Positions 5,088 to 8,818 of a DNA stretch of 8,818 nucleotides are shown here, piece after piece (position 1 is the stretch's first letter; each line of letters begins with the position of its first letter). This DNA is from Ruminococcus sp. UBA4350. GTDB lineage: Bacteria; Bacillota; Clostridia; Oscillospirales; Ruminococcaceae. The notes under the pieces were generated by a model, which saw nothing but the letters and a program-made list of their open reading frames with translations, searched no databases and was not told where the DNA came from. Location: positions 1 to 8,818 of the forward strand of contig DGSY01000013.1 in the NCBI GenBank assembly GCA_002394125.1, written 5' to 3'. The translations under genes were made by a program, and so were the position numbers.

Positions 5088-6337
5088 CGCTTCAAACTCC
5101 TTTTGAAATCGCACTATATTTGATTGCAAATTTGTTTCGGGTTTTTGTATTATTTCGATTTGTTCGATGCGTATTTGAAAAAAAGAATTTTGATGAGCGT
5201 ACAGAAATTCTATTATATTTTGCGTATTATATTCTGAATTCAGTTTGCTTTCTTCTCATTCACTCCCAGATCGTAAATCTTATCACTAACATTGTTCCTT
5301 TGATACTGCTGACAATGTTACGCAGAGGGAAATGGCCGATTCGGATTCTTGCGATAACAGGCATTCAGGCAGCCGGAATGATTTATGACAGCCTTCTTCT
5401 ATCACTCGAAGCTGTCATTGATATGAAATCTGTTTTTATTGACTCAGGTGCAGCGACTTCTGTTGCTACATTTTCAACTGTTCTTATTCTGGAGAGATTG
5501 ATTGGAACAGACAAACATAAAGACATTCATTTTGCATATACCGCAGCGATTGTTTCCATTCCTCTGCTGACAATTATTGTAGGACTATTCACTATGAGCT
5601 ATGCACAGTATGAAGCAGTGCCGCAATATGTTATTATCGAATGTGCAGTTTTATTACTGATAAATGGCATTGTGTTTGTGCTTTTTGATGTGTTGAACAG
5701 GAGCCATCAGCAGGAATTAGATCAAATGCACCTTAGGGAACAAAACAGAGCGTATCTTCATCAGATAGAGCTGGTTGAGCAGGAACAGAATAAAGTCAGG
5801 TATTTACGCCATGATATAAAAAACCACTTGAATCACATTCGTGAATTAGCAAAAAATGAGTCGTGCTCAGAAATCATTTCTTACATAGACGAAGCGCTTG
5901 GAACCATGATTCGGAGCGGCACACGATGCGACAGCGGAAATCCGGTTGCCGATAGTATACTGAACCTAAAGCTCTCCGAAGCAGAAGCAATTAAAGCAGA
6001 GATTCATACAGAAATAACGATTCCGAAGGAACTGCCGATATCAGCCTATGACTTTAATATTATTCTCGGCAACCTGCTTGACAATTCGATTGAAGCAATG
6101 AAACAATGCGAACGAAAAGTATTGTATATTAAGCTGAAATATGCTGCCGGTTCTTTTTGTATTCTGATCAGGAATACATATAACGAGAAAGCACTGAATC
6201 GAAAAGCCGGAGATGGGCATGGCCTTGGATTGAGGAGTGTCCGGAGTGTAATCGAAAAATATAACGGTGCTTTGGACATTGCAAAAAGCAATGGTGTTTA
6301 TTCTGTTTCCGCACTTCTTTGTGTCAGTATGAATTGA
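5084..6337 (+). CDS. GHKL-domain sensor histidine kinase, AgrC-like
   Basis: A 417-residue membrane histidine kinase of the AgrC/ComD-like GHKL type. Residues 1-205 carry about six or seven hydrophobic segments (near 7-29, 41-60, 63-79, 87-108, 122-137, 150-172 and 182-203), with no large extracellular domain. A coiled coil (about 206-240) leads to the phospho-acceptor box YLRHDIKNHL with H243. The catalytic domain has the N box at N330/N334 (GNLLDNSIEA) and a glycine box at 376-382 (GDGHGLGL). It should phosphorylate the regulator encoded immediately upstream; the ATG lies inside that gene's stop (ATGA). AgrC-type sensors usually detect cyclic or linear peptides, but no agrB or agrD is visible in the window, so the signal is unknown. 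Like the regulator gene it is AT-rich relative to its surroundings. Confidence 0.94.
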   Translation: MTLQTPFEIALYLIANLFRVFVLFRFVRCVFEKKNFDERTEILLYFAYYILNSVCFLLIHSQIVNLITNIVPLILLTMLRRGKWPIRILAITGIQAAGMIYDSLLLSLEAVIDMKSVFIDSGAATSVATFSTVLILERLIGTDKHKDIHFAYTAAIVSIPLLTIIVGLFTMSYAQYEAVPQYVIIECAVLLLINGIVFVLFDVLNRSHQQELDQMHLREQNRAYLHQIELVEQEQNKVRYLRHDIKNHLNHIRELAKNESCSEIISYIDEALGTMIRSGTRCDSGNPVADSILNLKLSEAEAIKAEIHTEITIPKELPISAYDFNIILGNLLDNSIEAMKQCERKVLYIKLKYAAGSFCILIRNTYNEKALNRKAGDGHGLGLRSVRSVIEKYNGALDIAKSNGVYSVSALLCVSMN

Positions 6338-6346
6338 ATCATGCAG

Positions 6347-6379
6347 GCCGCGGCAGTCCAGACTTGTTCGGCTTTTTTT
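6347..6379 (+). terminator. Possible terminator after the two-component operon
   Basis: GCCG (6347-6350) can pair with CGGC (6369-6372), followed by seven Ts (6373-6379), starting 9 bases after the kinase stop. The stem is only 4 bp with a large loop, so it is weak, although the position and T-run fit a terminator. Confidence 0.35.
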
Positions 6380-6451
6380 GACGGCTAAAAAACCATCGGC
6401 TCGACCGAAAGCTTTGCCTGTCAAAAAGACAAGGGAATCACTACTCTCATT

Positions 6452-6489
6452 TCCTAAAAGGGCAGTGCCGGTATTATGCCTTTATAGGA
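6452..6489 (+). repeat. Imperfect hairpin upstream of the LRR-dockerin gene
   Basis: TCCTAAAAGGGC (6452-6463) can pair with GCCTTTATAGGA (6478-6489), with one mismatch and one G-T pair, around a 14-base loop. No T-run follows. It lies between the kinase gene and the direct repeats at 6525-6557. Its role is unknown; it could be an RNA structure or an additional protein-binding site. Confidence 0.4.
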
Positions 6490-6524
6490 TGATGCAAATC
6501 AGTGGTTTTACAGGTGGTATTGAT

Positions 6525-6557
6525 TACTAGTTTCGCCAATACTTCTACCAGTTTCGC
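6525..6557 (+). promoter_or_regulatory. LytTR-type direct repeats, 21-base period
   Basis: TACTAGTTTCGC (6525-6536) and TACCAGTTTCGC (6546-6557) differ at one base and are exactly 21 bases apart, or two turns of DNA on the same face. LytTR regulators such as AgrA, ComE and PlnC bind pairs of about 9-bp GTT-containing repeats with this period. The pair lies directly upstream of a -10 element and two genes downstream of an intact LytTR regulator. The GTT core and geometry fit; the outer bases match the AgrA consensus only partly. Confidence 0.65.
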
Positions 6558-6564
6558 AATATAT

Positions 6565-6593
6565 GATTCAAACGAATTTGAATATAGTATACT
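6565..6593 (+). promoter_or_regulatory. Probable activator-dependent promoter of the LRR-dockerin gene
   Basis: TATACT (6588-6593) is a good -10. The hexamer 17 bases upstream (GATTCA, 6565-6570) is a poor -35, as expected for an activator-dependent promoter, and the direct repeats end 7 bases before it. Within the spacer lies a perfect inverted repeat, TTCAAA-CGAA-TTTGAA (6567-6582), which could bind a second regulator. The leader to the ATG would be about 47 bases. Confidence 0.55.
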
Positions 6594-6646
6594 AAGAATG
6601 CCAGAAGGAATCTTCAATTTAGATAATATGAGAAAGGGTGGGCGTA

Positions 6647-7942
6647 ATGAAAAATCTTATGTTGAGACATCTACAACGAAAGCTTCCAATTCGGACATTT
6701 GCTGCTGTATGCATCGCTTTTTCCCTTACACTGTCCGGCGCAGGCAGCGTATGGGCAGTCTCCGCGCCGCATATCATTGACGGCGGCTTGCAGTATATTG
6801 ACGCATCCGACCACTATGTTCTGGACTGTGCCGCGGACACATCGGTCACAAGCGTTCATATTCCTGCGGAGATCAACGGCAAGCCGGTTCTTGTGAACGG
6901 CGCACATTTCCGCAGCTGTCCGAATCTCAAAGAGATCACGGTCGATGAGGCGCAGAAAACGGTCTCTGCGAAAGACGGCGTACTGTTCTCGAAAAACGGC
7001 AGCATCCTGATTGAATATCCCTGCGCCAAGGCGGGCGCCTATTCGCTGCCGGAAACCGTTTCGGCCATCGCGGATCGGGCATTTGAAAATGCCGCCGGAC
7101 TCACGGAGATCACACTTGCAGACAGCCTGCAGAATGTCGGCAACAGCGCCTTTGTCAACTGCACGGCATTGCAGGAGATCCACGGTGCGGTTCCCTATAC
7201 ATACGGAACGGTTTTCAACGGCTGCACGAATCTGCGCACGCTGAAACTGGCGGAAACCGGTGACGCATCCGGTTCCGTGAATCTGACGAATTTCACGCTG
7301 ATCGACTGCACTGCGCTGGAATCTGTCACGATTCCCGATTGCAGAGTGCTTGCGGCGGATGTGACGATCCGGAACTGCCCGAAGCTAAAGGCAATTCATT
7401 TTCCGGAAATGGAGGATACAGACGGCGAGCCGTATTTTACAGTCGCAGGCTGTGATGCGCTGACAGAGCTGGAGCTTCCGGCGGTAAAATCCAGATCAGA
7501 GGGCGCATTTTATTCGGTCACGAACTGCCCGAATCTCAGCACCGTGATTTTCAGAGAGGGAAAACTTGCAGGTGCAGAGATTCAGGATTGTCCGGCACTG
7601 ACAAAGGCGATTTACTTCACCGGCGAACAGAACCGGAATCCCAGCCGCTTCACCGGCTGCGATGCGCTGACCGTCTACGGTCTGTCCTCGGATATCCAGC
7701 TCCGGAACGACTGTGAGCAGCAGAATATTCCGTTTATGGCGCTGGATCAGATGCCCGGTGATGTCAATACGGATACGGAGACGGATGTGCGGGATGCGGT
7801 TCTGCTTTCGCGGTTTCTGGCAGAGGATGCAGATGCAGTATTATCTCAGATCGGCAAAAAGAATGCGGATATGGACGGTGACGGTGAAAGGTCAACGAAC
7901 GATGTGACAGTGCTGCTGCGGAAGATCGCAAAGCTGGAATAA
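6647..7942 (+). CDS. Secreted BspA-type leucine-rich-repeat protein with type I dockerin
   Basis: A 431-residue extracellular protein. Residues 1-37 form a signal peptide (basic start, hydrophobic core TFAAVCIAFSLTLSGAG, likely cleavage after SVWA). Residues about 65-345 contain roughly ten BspA/LRR_5-like repeats of the type F-x-x-C-x-x-L-x-x-I-x-L, for example FRSCPNLKEITV, FNGCTNLRTLKL and LIDCTALESVTIP. Residues 370-431 form a type I dockerin with two calcium loops: D372-V-N-T-D-x6-D383 and D408-M-D-G-D-G-x5-D419. In the first loop the usual Gly at position 6 is Thr. Dockerins bind cohesins, so the protein probably joins a cellulosome or a cell-surface complex; the repeats may bind a partner or substrate, and no catalytic domain is seen. 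Start ATG at 6647 has AAAGGG 8 bases upstream. The first 50 or so bases are AT-rich; the rest is GC-rich. The promoter carries LytTR-type repeats. Confidence 0.93.
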   Translation: MKNLMLRHLQRKLPIRTFAAVCIAFSLTLSGAGSVWAVSAPHIIDGGLQYIDASDHYVLDCAADTSVTSVHIPAEINGKPVLVNGAHFRSCPNLKEITVDEAQKTVSAKDGVLFSKNGSILIEYPCAKAGAYSLPETVSAIADRAFENAAGLTEITLADSLQNVGNSAFVNCTALQEIHGAVPYTYGTVFNGCTNLRTLKLAETGDASGSVNLTNFTLIDCTALESVTIPDCRVLAADVTIRNCPKLKAIHFPEMEDTDGEPYFTVAGCDALTELELPAVKSRSEGAFYSVTNCPNLSTVIFREGKLAGAEIQDCPALTKAIYFTGEQNRNPSRFTGCDALTVYGLSSDIQLRNDCEQQNIPFMALDQMPGDVNTDTETDVRDAVLLSRFLAEDADAVLSQIGKKNADMDGDGERSTNDVTVLLRKIAKLE

Positions 7943-7989
7943 CATCCTGCTGACGGAGCTTTCATTTATTCCGTGAATCCCGCCTCCGT

Positions 7990-8008
7990 GAGACAAATCT
8001 CGTTTTTT
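7990..8008 (+). terminator. Weak terminator-like hairpin after the LRR-dockerin gene
   Basis: GAGA (7990-7993) pairs with TCTC (7998-8001) around a CAAA loop, followed by G and six Ts (8003-8008). The stem is only 4 bp, so termination would be partial and some read-through into the following hydrolase gene is likely. I see no convincing separate promoter in this gap. Confidence 0.3.
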
Positions 8009-8044
8009 GATGGATTCATGATACTGCAAAACAGAGGTGATAAT

Positions 8045-8722
8045 ATGACCGTCATCCGATCCGGGCGGATCAGCTTTTATGCGCAGTCCGATGTGACCTG
8101 CTATCTTCTGCACGGAACCGGCGGGGATCTGCTGATCGATACCGGCCTGCCGCAGACCTTCCGCGGGATGCAGAAATGGCTTTGCAATGCCGACCTGAAA
8201 TATGTATTCCTCACACACGCGCATCCCGATCACGACTGGAACGCCGCAAAGCTCCAGCGCACCGGCGCAAAGCTCCTGCTGAGTGTGCATGATATGGATC
8301 TGCGCCGCAATTTCGTCATGCAGCGCGTCATGCCGACAGCGGACAGATACCGCCTGCGCAACATCGTGCAGAATGTCGGCGGACGATTCTGCAAAAGCCC
8401 GCCCTATGAGCCGGATATCTGCATCGGTGATGCAGACGGCGGCCTGCTGCGGACGCTCGGCTTCGATGCGGAGATCATCCCGCTGCCGGGGCATACCTAC
8501 GGCTCGCTCGGCATCCTCAGCCGCGGCATCCTCTACTGCGGCGACGCATTCACCGCGCTCTGGCATAAGCCGGATATCACGCCGCACGCCGTCAGCCCCG
8601 CGCTGATGCGTCAGTCTCTGCAAACGATCCTGCGGCTGGATCCGCAGTGGCTCGCCTGCGGACACGGTCTGCCCGTCCGGATGCGCGATGCACTGCCTGT
8701 GATCGAAAGCTATCTCCGATAA
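8045..8722 (+). CDS. Metallo-beta-lactamase-fold hydrolase
   Basis: A 225-residue cytosolic protein of the metallo-beta-lactamase superfamily, in the glyoxalase II-like branch. The metal-binding signature H58-A-H60-P-D62-H63 (FLTHAHPDHDWN) is followed by H150 (LPGHTYGS), D167 (LYCGDAF) and H207 (ACGHGLP), so the full dinuclear metal site is present. The N-terminal part has the usual LLIDTG motif (29-34). The length is normal for a single-domain member. The substrate cannot be told from sequence; thioester, phosphodiester or lactone hydrolysis are all possible. The start is ATG at 8045, with AGAGGTGA 4 bases upstream; an upstream in-frame start at 7973 lacks a ribosome binding site. It follows the LRR-dockerin gene by 102 bases on the same strand and ends at a hairpin terminator. 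Confidence 0.9.
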   Translation: MTVIRSGRISFYAQSDVTCYLLHGTGGDLLIDTGLPQTFRGMQKWLCNADLKYVFLTHAHPDHDWNAAKLQRTGAKLLLSVHDMDLRRNFVMQRVMPTADRYRLRNIVQNVGGRFCKSPPYEPDICIGDADGGLLRTLGFDAEIIPLPGHTYGSLGILSRGILYCGDAFTALWHKPDITPHAVSPALMRQSLQTILRLDPQWLACGHGLPVRMRDALPVIESYLR

Positions 8723-8776
8723 CACAGCAGACAAATACCCCCGAAAGCGGTGCGCGCCGCCTTCGGGGGTTGCTGT
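8723..8776. terminator. Hairpin terminator after the hydrolase gene, convergent
   Basis: ACCCCCGAA (8737-8745) pairs with TTCGGGGGT (8762-8770). After one A/C mismatch, GCGG (8747-8750) pairs with CCGC (8757-8760). An outer ACAGCA/TGCTGT pair (about 8724-8729 with 8771-8776) could extend the stem. The tails are only moderately T-rich (TGTTTATT on plus, GTATTTG on minus). It is probably shared with a convergent minus-strand gene. Confidence 0.65.
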
Positions 8777-8818
8777 TTATTCTGCGAGATCGTCGTAACC
8801 GCCAACCACCTCTAGCCC
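8777..8818 (-). CDS. Possible 3' end of a minus-strand gene running off the window
   Basis: From the window edge, the minus strand reads 13 codons, GLEVVGGYDDLAE, then TAA (8777-8779). The acidic, protein-like ending lies directly after the convergent hairpin at 8723-8776, which fits a gene converging with the hydrolase. The fragment is too short to identify, and an open frame of this length could be chance. Confidence 0.4.
   Translation of the reverse strand, partial: GLEVVGGYDDLAE

Noticed and set aside
6341..6388. A 15-residue frame, MQAAAVQTCSAFFDG, just after the kinase gene, with an AgrD-like Cys plus four-residue core (CSAFF).
   Set aside because: There is no ribosome binding site, no amphipathic leader or long charged tail as in AgrD, and it overlaps the probable terminator. 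There is no agrB in the window to process it.
6558..6582. A third copy of the 12-mer repeat at the next 21-base step.
   Set aside because: The sequence at 6567-6578 does not match TACNAGTTTCGC, nor does the step before (6504-6515). Only two copies exist. No CRISPR-like array or longer tandem repeat was found anywhere in the window.
6502..6780. A 92-residue plus-strand frame overlapping the start of the LRR-dockerin gene.
   Set aside because: It covers the LytTR repeats and promoter, lacks a ribosome binding site and competes with a frame that has a clean signal peptide.
7892..8734. A 280-residue minus-strand open frame.
   Set aside because: It lies opposite the hydrolase gene, which has a complete metal-binding motif set and a ribosome binding site. 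The reverse frame is open because of GC-rich codon use and has no recognisable domain.
1..8818. tRNA, rRNA, transposase or integrase genes.
   Set aside because: None was recognised on either strand, although the composition change at 4250-6700 suggests past transfer.

Overview
The window looks like a chromosomal segment of a Gram-positive, Clostridia-class bacterium, most likely a Ruminococcus-like member of the Oscillospiraceae. The evidence is an S21 gene of clostridial type, an IreB/YrzL-family regulator (typical of Firmicutes), strong AGGAGG-type ribosome binding sites, and a secreted leucine-rich-repeat protein ending in a type I dockerin, a hallmark of cellulosome-forming ruminococci. 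The genus is inferred from gene content only.

Layout. Positions 17-190 carry rpsU, followed by a terminator. Positions 352-2161 hold a minus-strand operon read from a near-consensus promoter at 2133-2161: an NfeD-like protein, an SPFH/stomatin-like protein and a 71-residue two-helix membrane protein. The plus strand then carries a small cysteine-rich DUF1540 protein (2414-2590, bounded by hairpins) and an IreB-family protein (2787-3032, clear promoter). A convergent terminator separates ireB from a minus-strand TspO/MBR gene (3110-3589).

Positions 3615-4257 look decayed. A minus-strand LytTR DNA-binding domain has lost its N-terminal half. It overlaps (ATGA) a small membrane-protein frame that would be open over 69 codons if a run of four G had one more base. 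Directly at the truncation, base composition changes to clearly AT-rich. An intact AgrA/AgrC-like pair begins here on the plus strand: a LytTR response regulator (4356-5087) and a GHKL sensor kinase (5084-6337, ATGA overlap). No agrB, agrD or other signal gene is seen in the window.

Downstream of the kinase, a 309-base gap contains two near-identical 12-mers (TACTAGTTTCGC and TACCAGTTTCGC) exactly 21 bases apart, just upstream of a -10 element. This is the geometry bound by LytTR regulators. The next gene (6647-7942) encodes the secreted LRR-dockerin protein. The most interesting reading is that the acquired two-component system switches on this extracellular dockerin protein, and perhaps itself through an ACAGTTATG box at 4273-4281. 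This is inference from site layout. A metallo-beta-lactamase-fold hydrolase (8045-8722) and a hairpin terminator follow. The last 42 bases probably hold the 3' end of a minus-strand gene.
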